Both the position numbers and the translations under genes were made by a program. A model generated the notes under the pieces. It had not been told where the DNA came from. It saw only the letters and a program-made list of their open reading frames with translations, and made no database searches. A DNA stretch of 64,000 nt from Weissella confusa. Its GTDB lineage: Bacteria > Bacillota > Bacilli > Lactobacillales > Lactobacillaceae. The DNA is taken from assembly GCA_016466735.1 (NCBI GenBank), contig JAAOED010000003.1, positions 1 through 64,000 of the forward strand. The letters run 5' to 3'. Shown here piece by piece: positions 1 through 8,792 of this stretch (position 1 is its first letter; the number at the start of each line of letters is the position of its first letter).

Positions 1-118
1 AGAAGTTAAACGAATTTACTAGCGAATTGACTTCGCAAATGTTTTTGCATCAAGCTTAGCTTGATGACCCTACACATTTGTTTCATCGAAACGATATTCA
101 GTTTTCAATGATCTACAA
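1..118 (-). other. rRNA-spacer-like sequence at window edge
   Basis: Read on the minus strand, the sequence downstream of tRNA-Gly contains ATTGAAAACTGAATA and a perfect hairpin (CATCAAGC / GCTTGATG, positions 48-66). In Firmicutes, TTGAAAACTGAATA-type sequence usually lies in the spacer just before 23S rRNA, where it contributes to processing stems. The window ends before any rRNA sequence, so the link to an rRNA operon is inference. No ORF is present here. Confidence 0.3.
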
Positions 119-190
119 AGCGGACGACGGGAATCGAACCCGCATTCCCAGCTTGGAAGGCTGGAGCACTAGCCATTGTACTACATCCGC
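119..190 (-). tRNA. tRNA-Gly (anticodon TCC)
   Basis: The cloverleaf on the minus strand has acceptor GCGGATG paired with CGTCCGC, anticodon stem CCAGC/GCTGG with loop CTTCCAA (anticodon TCC), and T-arm GGGTTCGATTCCC. The discriminator base is U, as expected for glycine tRNAs. The 3' CCA is not encoded. Confidence 0.95.
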
Positions 191-298
191 ATGAATGCTT
201 TTATATAACTCGTTGCCTCAACAACATAATATATATTACACATCCATTCATGAATCGTCAACCCCTTTTTTAAAAGAAGTTTGAATTCGTTTTATTTT

Positions 299-1345
299 CT
301 ACTTGTGAACGTACATCGCATCCCCAAAACTAAAGAAGCGATATCCTTCAGAAATAGCGTGTTGGTAGGCATTCAAGATGTTCTCACGACCCGTAAATGC
401 TGCAACCAACATCACCAAAGTTGACTTTGGCAAGTGGAAGTTTGTAATGAACGCATCAACAACCGTCCACTTATAACCAGGCTTGATAAAGATATCCGTC
501 CAACCTGAATCTTCGCGTAGTTCACCATTAAACTTTGAACCGATTGTCTCAAGAGTACGGATAGATGTCGTACCGGTTGCCACAATACGCCCACCATTGG
601 CCTTCACGTCGTTCAGCGTTTGGGCTGCCTCAGCTGACAATTGGTAGAACTCTGAGTGCATCTTGTGATCCTCGATGTTCTCCTCTTCAACTGGACGGAA
701 CGTTCCCAAACCAACGTGCAACGTCAATTCAACTAACTTAACACCCTTATCAGCAGCCTTTTGCAATAGCTCTGGTGTCCAGTGCAATCCAGCCGTTGGT
801 GCTGCAGCTGATCCATTAACCTTTGAGTAGACCGTTTGATAACGTTCCTTATCATCTAGCTTCTCTTTAATATATGGTGGCAAGGGCATTTCACCAAGTG
901 ATTCCAAAATCTCCAAGAAGATACCATCGTACTTGAACTCAATCATACGGCCACCGTGTTCGAGTTCTTCAGTAACCACTGCCTTCAACGCACCGTCACC
1001 AAAGACAATTTCCTGACCGACTGGGTACTTCTTAGCTGGCTTTACCAACGTCTCCCAGACATCACCATGATCTTGGCGCAACAACAAAACTTCTACGTGA
1101 CCACCAGTTCCTCGGCGCTCACCATAAAGACGTGCTGGCAAAACACGTGAGTTATTCATAACCAACGCATCCCCAGGATTTAAGTAATCCAAAATATCAT
1201 AGAAGTGTCGATCGTGTACTTCACCCGTTTCTGCATTCAATTCCAACAAACGTGACCCATCGCGTTGCTTCAATGGCGTTTGTGCAATCAACTCATGTGG
1301 CAAATCATAATCAAAATCTTCAAGTGTATAGTGTTGTTCTGTCAT
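299..1345 (-). CDS. queA: S-adenosylmethionine:tRNA ribosyltransferase-isomerase
   Basis: QueA transfers and isomerises the ribosyl group of SAM onto 7-aminomethyl-7-deazaguanine at tRNA position 34, giving epoxyqueuosine in the cytoplasm. The 348-residue product has the usual family length. It shows the N-terminal [15 protein letters not shown] motif, the GSRLL segment, the central [11 protein letters not shown] signature and the C-terminal NFHLPKSTL motif. The ATG is preceded by AGAAGGG. It follows ruvB by 5 bp, the common Firmicute ruvA-ruvB-queA order, and is probably cotranscribed. Identification is secure. Confidence 0.97.
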   Translation of the reverse strand: MTEQHYTLEDFDYDLPHELIAQTPLKQRDGSRLLELNAETGEVHDRHFYDILDYLNPGDALVMNNSRVLPARLYGERRGTGGHVEVLLLRQDHGDVWETLVKPAKKYPVGQEIVFGDGALKAVVTEELEHGGRMIEFKYDGIFLEILESLGEMPLPPYIKEKLDDKERYQTVYSKVNGSAAAPTAGLHWTPELLQKAADKGVKLVELTLHVGLGTFRPVEEENIEDHKMHSEFYQLSAEAAQTLNDVKANGGRIVATGTTSIRTLETIGSKFNGELREDSGWTDIFIKPGYKWTVVDAFITNFHLPKSTLVMLVAAFTGRENILNAYQHAISEGYRFFSFGDAMYVHK

Positions 1346-1350
1346 CTCAA

Positions 1351-2361
1351 TTAACCCTTCTTCTCAACAAACGGTAGTCCTAAGTGTTCATACGCTGCTT
1401 GCGTCACCACACGTCCGCGCGGTGTACGTTGCAAGAAACCAATTTGCAGCAAGTACGGCTCATACATTGATTCAATCGTATCAACTTCTTCACCAATATT
1501 AGCTGCAATGGTATTCACACCCACCGGGCCACCTTGATAGTACTCAATCATTGTGCGCAAAATCTTGTGGTCAACTTCATCTAATCCGGCACTATCAACC
1601 TTCAACAAATCCAACGAGAAGTTAACCATTGCGTCATCGATGTCATCACGTTGCTTCACCATTGCGAAGTCACGCACACGACGAAGCAAACGATTTGCGA
1701 CACGTGGCGTACCACGTGATCGGCGTGCCAATTCAATCGCACCCGACTCTTTAATCGTCGTATTAAAGATATCAGCTGATCGTTGAATAATCTCTGCTAA
1801 CTCACTTGTTGTGTAATACGCCATGTGTTCCACAATACCAAAGCGATCACGCAACGGTTGTGACAACATACCAGCACGCGTTGTTGCACCAATCAATGTA
1901 AATGGTGGCAATGGGAAGTGAATTGGTCGGGCAGTTGGTCCTTCACCAGCAATAATGTCGACGTAGAAATCTTCCATCGCTGAATAAAGCATTTCCTCAA
2001 CTGTCTTAGGCATACGGTGAATTTCATCAATAAACAACACATCGCCCGGTTGTAATTCGTTTAGCAAGGCCAACAAATCACCCGACTTTTCAATCGCCGG
2101 TCCTGACGTGGTACGCAAACCCACGCCCATTTCATTCGCAATTACCATCGCCAATGTCGTCTTACCTAGTCCGGGTGGCCCATATAGCAAAACGTGGTCA
2201 AGTGGCTCTTCACGTTGGCGCGCCGCTTGAATATAAACTTGCAAACGGGCTTTCAATGGTTCTTGACCAATATATTGACTTAACGTTGATGGGCGAAGCG
2301 ACTTTTCAATCAATTCCTCACCGAAATCAGCCGCCGTGTCACGTAAAATATCGTCAGCCAT
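1351..2361 (-). CDS. ruvB: Holliday junction branch-migration helicase RuvB
   Basis: RuvB is the hexameric AAA+ motor that, loaded by RuvA, drives branch migration of Holliday junctions during recombinational repair. The 336-residue protein shows Walker A GPPGLGKT (about residues 61-68), Walker B LFIDEIHR, sensor/arginine-finger region [18 protein letters not shown], and a C-terminal winged helix ([11 protein letters not shown]). It lies 22 bp downstream of ruvA and 5 bp upstream of queA. No truncation or oddity was seen. Confidence 0.98.
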   Translation of the reverse strand: MADDILRDTAADFGEELIEKSLRPSTLSQYIGQEPLKARLQVYIQAARQREEPLDHVLLYGPPGLGKTTLAMVIANEMGVGLRTTSGPAIEKSGDLLALLNELQPGDVLFIDEIHRMPKTVEEMLYSAMEDFYVDIIAGEGPTARPIHFPLPPFTLIGATTRAGMLSQPLRDRFGIVEHMAYYTTSELAEIIQRSADIFNTTIKESGAIELARRSRGTPRVANRLLRRVRDFAMVKQRDDIDDAMVNFSLDLLKVDSAGLDEVDHKILRTMIEYYQGGPVGVNTIAANIGEEVDTIESMYEPYLLQIGFLQRTPRGRVVTQAAYEHLGLPFVEKKG

Positions 2362-2383
2362 CTAACAGCCTCCTTTCGGCTTA

Positions 2384-2986
2384 CTATTGTAGTAACTTCA
2401 AACCAGCACTGACATACGCCGCCGTATCCATTGGCGCTTCCTTAGCCAGTGCCTTTTCAACCTTATTAACATCTTTCTTCGCATAACCAAGCGCTTCAAG
2501 CGCCAACAAAGCATCCGTCAACTCTGGGTTATCATCATTAGCTGGTTGCGTTGGCAAAATCAAACCAAGATCAGCATCATTATTAAATGGCAAATCGCCA
2601 AGCTTGTTTTGCAAATCCAGAATAATTTGTTGGGCCGTCTTCTTACCAATACCTGGGAACTTAATCAAGAAGTTCACATCGTTATTAGCAATTGCACTCA
2701 CCAGCCCACTGTGATCAGCATTCGCCAAAATGGCCAAGGCTGACTTTGGTCCGATACCAGACACGTTGAGTAGCTTTTGGAACAGCAATTTTTCATCAGC
2801 CGTAATAAAGCCATATAATGATTGCTCATTCTCACGAATAATTTGTTCAACATAAACGCGTTCTAACTCATTCAATGGAAAAGCGTATGGATTGGCAACT
2901 AAGACGCGATAGCCAACGCCACCAACTTCCACAACGATGTAATTTGGTGCAATATCAGTAATAACACCATTCAAATACTCGTACAT
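2384..2986 (-). CDS. ruvA: Holliday junction branch-migration protein RuvA
   Basis: RuvA binds four-way junctions as a tetramer and recruits RuvB. The 200-residue product begins MYEYLNGVI, the typical OB-fold start. It has the helix-hairpin-helix segments (SGIGPKSALAIL and PGIGKKTAQQII, about residues 73-120), an acidic linker, and a C-terminal UBA-like domain III (ALLALEALGYAKKDV) that contacts RuvB. It is the first gene of the ruvA-ruvB-queA unit. A TGGTACAAT extended -10 on the minus strand (3019-3027) lies just upstream, with a weak -35. Confidence 0.98.
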   Translation of the reverse strand: MYEYLNGVITDIAPNYIVVEVGGVGYRVLVANPYAFPLNELERVYVEQIIRENEQSLYGFITADEKLLFQKLLNVSGIGPKSALAILANADHSGLVSAIANNDVNFLIKFPGIGKKTAQQIILDLQNKLGDLPFNNDADLGLILPTQPANDDNPELTDALLALEALGYAKKDVNKVEKALAKEAPMDTAAYVSAGLKLLQ

Positions 2987-3018
2987 CTATCTTCTCCCTG
3001 TTCATTTACTTAATTCAT

Positions 3019-3047
3019 ATTGTACCAGAAATTAAGTTTTCCCGAAC
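3019..3047 (-). promoter_or_regulatory. candidate ruvA-operon promoter
   Basis: The minus strand reads TGGTACAAT, an extended -10 (TGn-TACAAT), about 35 bp upstream of the ruvA ATG. At 17-bp spacing the -35 position reads TTCGGG, a poor match, so activity would rest on the extended -10. No LexA-type operator was recognised. Confidence 0.4.
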
Positions 3048-3175
3048 AAGAAGATACAAATCCAACAGTTTAAAGGGGTTGCGCCAACTTGGCATCATAA
3101 TCCGAATCTTTTTGTATCAAATATGACACACCGAAAATACTTTTAGTTAGTCAAAACTATTATTCCTAGTTTTCT

Positions 3176-3379
3176 TTCACAATTCGTTCACAAGTGGTGG
3201 CTATTATAAGTATATCGACTTGATGTTAACCGAATTACAAACCCATGTAATTCTGCAAGTTGATTCGTCACCCACATGGCGATTGATTTTGCTTTCCCAA
3301 GCGAATCTACTCAATTAACATATCTCTTATAAACCTACAGCAAAAATGGACCAAGTCTTCCCGACTCGGTCCATTTTTG
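3176..3379 (+). ncRNA. candidate structured small RNA between ruvA and ade
   Basis: This 407-bp gap has no credible ORF. On the plus strand it shows two TTCACAA copies (3176, 3187) and a TATTAT -10-like box (3202-3207). Next comes a stem-loop with an 8-bp perfect helix GAATTACA/TGTAATTC (3232-3253) extended by CGACTTG/CAAGTTG. A second helix is GATTCG/CGAATC (3262-3307). The segment ends in a strong terminator (3342-3379). ATGTTAA (3223-3229) can also pair with TTAACAT (3315-3321) across the molecule. The predicted RNA is about 165 nt. It could belong to a known class such as 6S/Lacto-usp; I cannot assign it. Confidence 0.35.
3342..3379. terminator. bidirectional terminator (ade 3' end)
   Basis: An inverted repeat AAAAATGGACCAAGTC / GACTCGGTCCATTTTT has a 5-nt loop and one wobble, with T-runs on both strands. 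On the minus strand it ends ade; on the plus strand it would end the candidate sRNA. Confidence 0.85.
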
Positions 3380-3393
3380 TTTACCATCATTTT

Positions 3394-5058
3394 CTATTCA
3401 GCATCAATACCGATGAATGACCATGTGTCAAAATCAAACAATCCTTGATCCGTAATCTTCAAACTTGGAATAACTGGCAATGCCATAAATGACAATGTTT
3501 GGAAAACGTCAAAGTCAACATTGCAAAGTTGCGAAATCTTAGTATGTAGTTCGCGGGTCTTGGCAACTGTCGTTTCAACTGATGCCGTTGTCATCAAACC
3601 ACCAATTTCAAGCGGCAACGCCGTTACACCACCTTGACCGTCAACAACGACCATACCCCCACCAATTTCACGTAAGGCATCCGCTGCTTGCACAATCGCT
3701 TCATCACTGGCCCCAGCAATTACCACATTGTGTGAATCGTTTGAGAAGGTTGTCCCAACGGCACCTTCGCGAATGCCCAAACCACGGATGATGCCAACCC
3801 CATTACCTAAATCATGGTAACGTTCTGCCACCGTAATCTTTGCAAATTCTGCATTTGGGACAAATTCATGCGCCTCATTCATTGGTACATCAACAATGCT
3901 GTGTTCTGTATCAATATGAAAAGGCTTCACATCTATAACGTGAGCACGGCCCGTCTTTAGTGGCAATACCAAATCAGCTTCAACCAATGAAACATTCATC
4001 AAGTTAGTTGCGAATGGTCGTGGTAGCACCGGTTCATGCTCATCGATCCATTCACCACTGACCATCGTACGCGTTGGCTTCAGCGTCTTTAAGTCACTCA
4101 CCACAACTAAGTCAGCCACATACCCTGCGGTCAACGCACCAACATTAGTGAGGTGATGTGCTTCAGCAGCATTCAATGTCGCCATGGTTAAGGCTAACTC
4201 TGGTGCCATCCCCGCGTTCATCGCAACACGTACACTGTGATCAACCCCACCATTTTCTGCAATATCCACTGCTGTCTTGTCGTCAGTTGCAAATGAGAAT
4301 TGCCGTTGATTTTGTGCATTAATCGCCGGCAAAATTGCCAATTCATCTTGTTCGACCGTTCCCTCGCGAATCAAGATATGCATGCCTAGTGCTGCTCGTT
4401 CAGCAGCTTCTTGTGCATTAACTGCTTCGTGATCAGTATCAATACCTACATTACGGTAATCCGCAATTTGCTCAGATGTTAGACCAGCGCCGTGTCCATC
4501 AACCGTTTTATGTGCAGCCAACGCATCGGCAATTTTCTGCATCATATCTGGATCTCCATTCGCAACTGCTGGATAATCCATCACCTCGGCCAACCCGCCG
4601 ACATCTGGATGATCATAAAACGGCTTCAAGTCAGCCGCATGCAATGCTGCCCCAGTTCGTTCGAAATTGGTGGCCGGCACTGATGACGGCAGCATCACAT
4701 GGTAGTGAAACGGTGTACGACCAGCTTCATCCAACATGTATTGAATAGCTGGTGCACCAGCAACACTTGCAATCTCATGCGGATCAATGAAAGCCCGGGT
4801 AATGCCGCGGTCCATAAAGACGCTCGCCAAAGTTGTCGGTGCCAAAGTCGTACTTTCAACGTGCATGTGTGCATCAATCAAGCCTGGAATCAGGTACTGA
4901 CCTTGCGCATCATACGTTTGAGTTGCAATACCGTCAATTGGTGTACCCAAGAAAACAATTTTGTCACCAGTTACCCAAAGATCTGTCTCAACAAATTTTT
5001 GATTAAAAACATCAAGGACTTTGGCATTCGTGATATGCCAATCTGCCGTTACTGTCAT
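3394..5058 (-). CDS. ade: adenine deaminase
   Basis: This enzyme deaminates adenine to hypoxanthine and ammonia in purine salvage; it is a metal-dependent amidohydrolase. The product (about 554 residues, normal for the ADE family) has the early metal-binding motif DAHMHVEST, then DPHEIASV, the DGHGAGL motif, TDHEAV, the FATDDKTA segment and a C-terminal domain with an SHNVVIAG motif. I chose the ATG at 5058 (MTVTADWH) because AGGGGTGATGAA precedes it directly; an in-frame ATG 36 bp upstream has no good site. It lies downstream of the guaB pair, which fits a purine-interconversion cluster. Confidence 0.93.
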   Translation of the reverse strand: MTVTADWHITNAKVLDVFNQKFVETDLWVTGDKIVFLGTPIDGIATQTYDAQGQYLIPGLIDAHMHVESTTLAPTTLASVFMDRGITRAFIDPHEIASVAGAPAIQYMLDEAGRTPFHYHVMLPSSVPATNFERTGAALHAADLKPFYDHPDVGGLAEVMDYPAVANGDPDMMQKIADALAAHKTVDGHGAGLTSEQIADYRNVGIDTDHEAVNAQEAAERAALGMHILIREGTVEQDELAILPAINAQNQRQFSFATDDKTAVDIAENGGVDHSVRVAMNAGMAPELALTMATLNAAEAHHLTNVGALTAGYVADLVVVSDLKTLKPTRTMVSGEWIDEHEPVLPRPFATNLMNVSLVEADLVLPLKTGRAHVIDVKPFHIDTEHSIVDVPMNEAHEFVPNAEFAKITVAERYHDLGNGVGIIRGLGIREGAVGTTFSNDSHNVVIAGASDEAIVQAADALREIGGGMVVVDGQGGVTALPLEIGGLMTTASVETTVAKTRELHTKISQLCNVDFDVFQTLSFMALPVIPSLKITDQGLFDFDTWSFIGIDAE

Positions 5059-5079
5059 TTCATCACCCCTATGTATACA

Positions 5080-5104
5080 AGAAAAGTGCGGCAAGCCGCA
5101 CTTT
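5080..5104 (-). terminator. hairpin terminator after IMPDH-like gene
   Basis: A perfect inverted repeat AAAGTGCGGC / GCCGCACTTT with a 2-nt centre is followed on the minus strand by TTTTCTTG. It lies between the IMPDH-like gene and ade, so ade may depend on read-through or its own promoter. Confidence 0.65.
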
Positions 5105-5117
5105 CGGTTTAACTGTT

Positions 5118-5984
5118 CTATTGCTTGGCGTAGTTCGGTGCTGACTTTGTCAACTCCACATCGTGTGGGTGACTTTCAGCCAAACCGGCCGCTGTAATTT
5201 GGACAAATTGTGCGTTAAGATGCAAATCATCAATCGTTGCTGAACCAGTGTAGCCCATGCCTGAACGGAGACCACCAGCAATTTGGAACAAATCATCAGC
5301 AGGTGTGTCACCAATAATATCTGCGTCGACCATAACAGCCACTGCACCAGCAGCCAAGGCCTTTACGATATCACCTGAGTAGCGAATACCAGCGCCCAAA
5401 ACAACGCCAGCATCAAATTCGCTCGCAACTTCAGCAACTGTCATCGTTGTCGTGACCGTATAAACTGGTTGACCTGGCAAAGGTGCAACCTTAACCAAAT
5501 CGATGCCTGTTTCAAACAATTGGCGGGCTGTCTCGGCATCAGCAACTGGTCCAGCCATAATCGTCAATGGTGGGACTTGTTGCGCCAACAAACGCAATGT
5601 GTCGATTGCTTGGTCAAGATTGTCATCCAATAAGAAATCAATTAGCTTTGCACCAGCTGCGTGGAGCATAACGGCCGTCTCAAACGCATCAACTTCATTT
5701 AAAACTTCGACCCCAACAAGTGTCGCTTCATCATCAGCGACCATCGCTTGTACATCTTGTAATTGCGTTCCCCCAGCTGGCAAGACTGCCAGTGCACCGT
5801 TTGCAGCAAACGCTTGTGCCATCCCCAAATCAGTCATTGCTGGCGCCCCAATCACCGGCAAAGCCTCTTGCACATCAGCTGACAAATTCGTCGCCAATGA
5901 CACGGCGTTTGGCAAAACGTTTGATTCACTTGGTACCAACAATACTTGATCCAAACTCAATCCAGCTACTTCTGTTTCCATCAT
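5118..5984 (-). CDS. degenerate IMP dehydrogenase-like protein
   Basis: This 288-residue TIM-barrel protein is related to IMP dehydrogenase. Its C-terminus keeps strong IMPDH signatures: GGLRSGMGYTG, then AQFVQITAAGLAESHPHDV. The catalytic loop that reads GPGSICTTR in IMPDH is here LPGQPVYTVTTT, with no cysteine, and the mobile flap (SYRGMGS...RYFQ in the neighbour) is absent. It is about 100 residues shorter than the adjacent guaB product. It starts 15 bp after guaB behind GGGGGAGAG, so it is coexpressed. IMPDH activity seems impossible by known chemistry. A regulatory, partner-subunit or altered-substrate role is inference. The frame is intact, which argues against a decaying pseudogene. 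Confidence 0.8.
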   Translation of the reverse strand: MMETEVAGLSLDQVLLVPSESNVLPNAVSLATNLSADVQEALPVIGAPAMTDLGMAQAFAANGALAVLPAGGTQLQDVQAMVADDEATLVGVEVLNEVDAFETAVMLHAAGAKLIDFLLDDNLDQAIDTLRLLAQQVPPLTIMAGPVADAETARQLFETGIDLVKVAPLPGQPVYTVTTTMTVAEVASEFDAGVVLGAGIRYSGDIVKALAAGAVAVMVDADIIGDTPADDLFQIAGGLRSGMGYTGSATIDDLHLNAQFVQITAAGLAESHPHDVELTKSAPNYAKQ

Positions 5985-5999
5985 GTTTAAACTCTCCCC

Positions 6000-7145
6000 C
6001 TAGGCTTGTGCGACAACGATGCGTGGCACTTGTGGCAAGTGCGTGTAATCAACCGCTTCCTTCATATTAGCCAAGTGTCCTTGGTTGACCATTTCATCAA
6101 TCGTTGTTGCACCAGCATTTACCATGCCACGTCGAACGCCAACCAGCACGTTGTTCAAGACATCCGTCAACGCACCCTTGTACGCTGTACGTGCTTCGAT
6201 ACCCTCTGGCACCATCTTGTTGGCTTCATTAACTTCACCTTGGAAGTAACGATCCTTTGAACCGTTTTCCATCGCAGCAATTGAACCCATGCCTCGGTAT
6301 GACTTGTATTGGTGACCTGTTTGTTCATCAGTAAAGACTTCCCCAGGCGCTTCCAAGGTACCGGCAAGCATTGAACCAAGCATTACCGCGTTACCACCAG
6401 ACGCCAAAGCCTTTACAACATCACCAGCATCCTTGATACCACCGTCAGCGATGATTGTCTTGCCGTATCGCTTGGCCACTTCAGCGGCATCAGCAATAGC
6501 TGAAATCTGAGGCACGCCTACACCAGCCACAACACGGGTCGTGCAAATTGAACCAGGTCCAATACCAACCTTAACGACGTCGGCACCCGCATCGTACAAG
6601 GCAGCGGCGCCAGCCTTAGTTGCGATATTTCCAGCGATGATGTTCAATTCTGGGAATGCAGCACGCACTTCGCTAACCTTACGCAACACACCTTCTGAGT
6701 GACCGTGAGCAGAATCAAGCACGATTGCATCGACGCCAGCTTCGACCAAGGCACCAACACGCGTCACTGTGTCTGACGTCACACCAACCGCACCAGCCAC
6801 TAACAAGCGACCGTTATAATCAACCGCTGCTTGTGGGTAACGGGCTGCATCGATTTCGGCTGCCTTGACCTTAGCAACTTCAGCTGCTTGGTCAGCAATC
6901 AACATGTTCTTGTGAACGACACCCATACCACCAAGCAAAGCCAATTGTGTTGCCAAACGGGCTTCAGTTACCGTATCCATTGCCGCTGACAACATGGGGA
7001 TGTTGAGGTGCAAAGTTGGTGTTAGCGTCGTTGCCAAAGAAATATCGCTTTGTGATAAACCGTTAGTGGCGTTGTTTACCAATTGAACGTCATCAAACGT
7101 CAATCCCATAGGAACGAACTTATTTGTGGCTGAAAAGTGTGACAT
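6000..7145 (-). CDS. guaB: IMP dehydrogenase lacking CBS domains
   Basis: IMPDH oxidises IMP to XMP with NAD+, the committed step to guanine nucleotides. The 381-residue protein has the N-terminal FDDVQLV motif, the catalytic loop [11 protein letters not shown], the phosphate-binding IIADGGIK motif, and the flap YRGMGS with the RYFQ catalytic pair. These flap features separate it from GMP reductase. After [10 protein letters not shown] the chain continues directly into the barrel, so the usual CBS (Bateman) insert of about 120 residues is missing. Its C-terminus ([14 protein letters not shown]) departs from the usual RSGMGYTG. The start at 7145 follows TTCGGAGGTTCTC. A guanine riboswitch precedes it. 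Confidence 0.9.
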   Translation of the reverse strand: MSHFSATNKFVPMGLTFDDVQLVNNATNGLSQSDISLATTLTPTLHLNIPMLSAAMDTVTEARLATQLALLGGMGVVHKNMLIADQAAEVAKVKAAEIDAARYPQAAVDYNGRLLVAGAVGVTSDTVTRVGALVEAGVDAIVLDSAHGHSEGVLRKVSEVRAAFPELNIIAGNIATKAGAAALYDAGADVVKVGIGPGSICTTRVVAGVGVPQISAIADAAEVAKRYGKTIIADGGIKDAGDVVKALASGGNAVMLGSMLAGTLEAPGEVFTDEQTGHQYKSYRGMGSIAAMENGSKDRYFQGEVNEANKMVPEGIEARTAYKGALTDVLNNVLVGVRRGMVNAGATTIDEMVNQGHLANMKEAVDYTHLPQVPRIVVAQA

Positions 7146-7169
7146 GAGAACCTCCGAATTTTGTGTAAC

Positions 7170-7305
7170 AAAAAAGCATTTCTGGATACAGTGATCCACA
7201 AATGCTTACGAAGAGGGTTTTCTCTTGTTAGTCATTTGCGGATTGTCGCCACTTTAGGTAGGCGGTAGAAACTCGCTGGCCATTTTCCAGCAATTAAATC
7301 TGCAA
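7170..7305 (-). promoter_or_regulatory. guanine-type purine riboswitch with terminator, upstream of guaB
   Basis: The minus-strand aptamer (7236-7305) matches the purine class. P2 is GCTGG/CCAGC with loop AAAATGG, J2/3 is GAGTTTCTACC, P3 is CGCC/GGCG with loop CCTAAAG (GG-CC loop-loop contact possible), and J3/1 is ACAAT. The specificity pyrimidine is C, predicting guanine. P1 is 9 bp with one A.C mismatch. The terminator (7170-7207) is AAGCATTT / AAATGCTT plus TGGAT/ATCCA followed by TTTT. The P1 3' strand CCGCAAATG can pair with CATTTGTGG of the terminator 5' arm, giving an antiterminator. The layout is that of a ligand-OFF transcription switch for guaB and its paralogue. Confidence 0.92.
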
Positions 7306-7343
7306 GGACAAAAATGTCTTTTTTGAAAAAGTTATTGTTGAAT

Positions 7344-7371
7344 ATACTACACGACTTATGACAGATTGCAA
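7344..7371 (-). promoter_or_regulatory. promoter of the guaB riboswitch transcript
   Basis: The minus strand reads TTGCAA (7366-7371), a 16-bp spacer, then TAGTAT (7344-7349). This would give a leader of about 190 nt containing the full riboswitch. Confidence 0.55.
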
Positions 7372-7512
7372 GCCCTAGATACGAATAAAATAGTTTTAAT
7401 ATGATTTTACGTTCGGTTAACAGTTTAACGGCCAGCAAACCGCGTGATTATTCCGAAAAATGAGCGTACAATAGTTACTTGTAAAAAATAAATAGCGATT
7501 GAGGAGGTCATC

Positions 7513-8742
7513 ATGATTCAGCGACGACTTTCTGGTCTCCCTACCTGGCAACGTAATTTGTACGTCCTTTGGTTTGGGGTTTTCATGACCGGAATTGGCT
7601 TCAGTGAAGTCATGCCATTCCTCTCCCTTTACGTCGACACGTTGGGGCACTTCACTAAGAACCAATTGACGTTCTACAGTGGTGCCGCCTTTGCGATTAC
7701 CTTTTTGATGACGGCCATCGTCTCACCATTTTGGGGTAAGCTCGCTGACAGTAAAGGCCGTAAGCTAATGTTGCTCCGTGCTTCATTAGGAATGGCGATT
7801 GTGTTCTTGCTCATGGGAGCAGCACAGAATATTTGGCAATTGATTTTCTTGCGAGCCTTGCAAGGATTGTTTGGTGGTTTCATTTCAAATGCAAACGCCA
7901 TGATTGCCACACAAACACCAAAGGAACGCTCCGGCTATGCTTTGGGTCTGCTGGTTACTGGTGTGACCGGTGGAAACTTGTTAGGACCGTTCCTCGGGGG
8001 TGTGCTAGCTTCATTGGTTAGCTACCGACTTTCATTTGTTATTACTGGTATTATTTTCCTACTTGTTTTCACCCTAACGCTGACAATGGTCAAGGAAGAA
8101 TTCACACCAATCGAGCGTGGCGCTTCGCCATCTCGTAAGGAAGTCTTCCAAATGTTGAAGTTTCCAAAGCTTACCATTGTCCTATTCACCACCACGTTGA
8201 TTATTCAAATGGTCAACCAATCAATCAGTCCAATTGTGGCCTTGTTCGTCCGCGAACTTAACCACGGTGCATCAAGCACAACCTTCTTAGCCGGCTTGGT
8301 TGCGGCGATGCCTGGAATTGCGACGATGATTGCCGCACCGCGCTTCGGTCGCATCGGGGATCGAATTGGGACAAATCGCATGATTATGATTGGTTTTGCA
8401 TTAGCGTTCATCTTTATGCTACCAACCGGCTTTGTGACAGCAGTATGGCAATTGGTCATCCTGCGTTTCATGATTGGTATTTCTGATGCGACGATGTTGC
8501 CTGCCGTGCAAACGATGCTGTCGAAGTCAACACCACGTGAAATCACCTCACGTATCTTTGCGTACAACCAGTCATTCCAATCACTTGGTGCGGTTGCCGG
8601 ACCAATGCTTGGTACGCTAGTTGCAACATACTTTGATTACAACGGTATTTTCATGGTTAGCGCCGCTTTGATTGTGGTTAACGCCATTATCTTCGGTACC
8701 AATACACGTTTCTTGCGTCACGATGATGACGTCAACGACTAA
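7513..8742 (+). CDS. MFS multidrug-type efflux transporter (DHA1 family)
   Basis: The 409-residue polytopic protein has about 12 membrane helices and is one of the few plus-strand genes. Motif A between helices 2 and 3 reads GKLADSKGRKLML, and the second-half copy reads GRIGDRIGTNRMIM. Helix 5 has GVTGGNLLGPFLGG, the motif C typical of drug/H+ antiporters. The nearest recognised types are PmrA/YttB-like exporters; the substrate is unknown. The start at 7513 follows a very strong GAGGAGGTCATC. A TACAAT box at 7467-7472 may be its -10. It diverges from guaB and ends at a strong terminator. Confidence 0.9.
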   Translation: MIQRRLSGLPTWQRNLYVLWFGVFMTGIGFSEVMPFLSLYVDTLGHFTKNQLTFYSGAAFAITFLMTAIVSPFWGKLADSKGRKLMLLRASLGMAIVFLLMGAAQNIWQLIFLRALQGLFGGFISNANAMIATQTPKERSGYALGLLVTGVTGGNLLGPFLGGVLASLVSYRLSFVITGIIFLLVFTLTLTMVKEEFTPIERGASPSRKEVFQMLKFPKLTIVLFTTTLIIQMVNQSISPIVALFVRELNHGASSTTFLAGLVAAMPGIATMIAAPRFGRIGDRIGTNRMIMIGFALAFIFMLPTGFVTAVWQLVILRFMIGISDATMLPAVQTMLSKSTPREITSRIFAYNQSFQSLGAVAGPMLGTLVATYFDYNGIFMVSAALIVVNAIIFGTNTRFLRHDDDVND

Positions 8743-8748
8743 AAAATA

Positions 8749-8792
8749 AAGGTCGATGATACTCAATATTGAGTATCATCGACCTTATTTTT
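8749..8792. terminator. bidirectional terminator
   Basis: A perfect 18-bp-arm inverted repeat (8749-8786, centre CAATATTG) is flanked by A and T runs. It separates the convergent MFS gene (+) and DUF1361 gene (-). Confidence 0.92.

Noticed and set aside
3394-5094. ade start at 5094
   Set aside because: The extra 12 residues lack a ribosome binding site and overlap the upstream terminator region; the ATG at 5058 has AGGGGTGA directly upstream.
5080-5104. Palindrome GAAAGTGCGGC/GCCGCACTTTC as a repressor operator for ade
   Set aside because: Its position directly after the upstream stop codon and the following T-rich run fit a terminator better.
6000-7145. GMP reductase as the identity of the guaB product
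   Set aside because: The flap YRGMGS with RYFQ and the [12 protein letters not shown] segment are IMPDH features; GMP reductases differ there.
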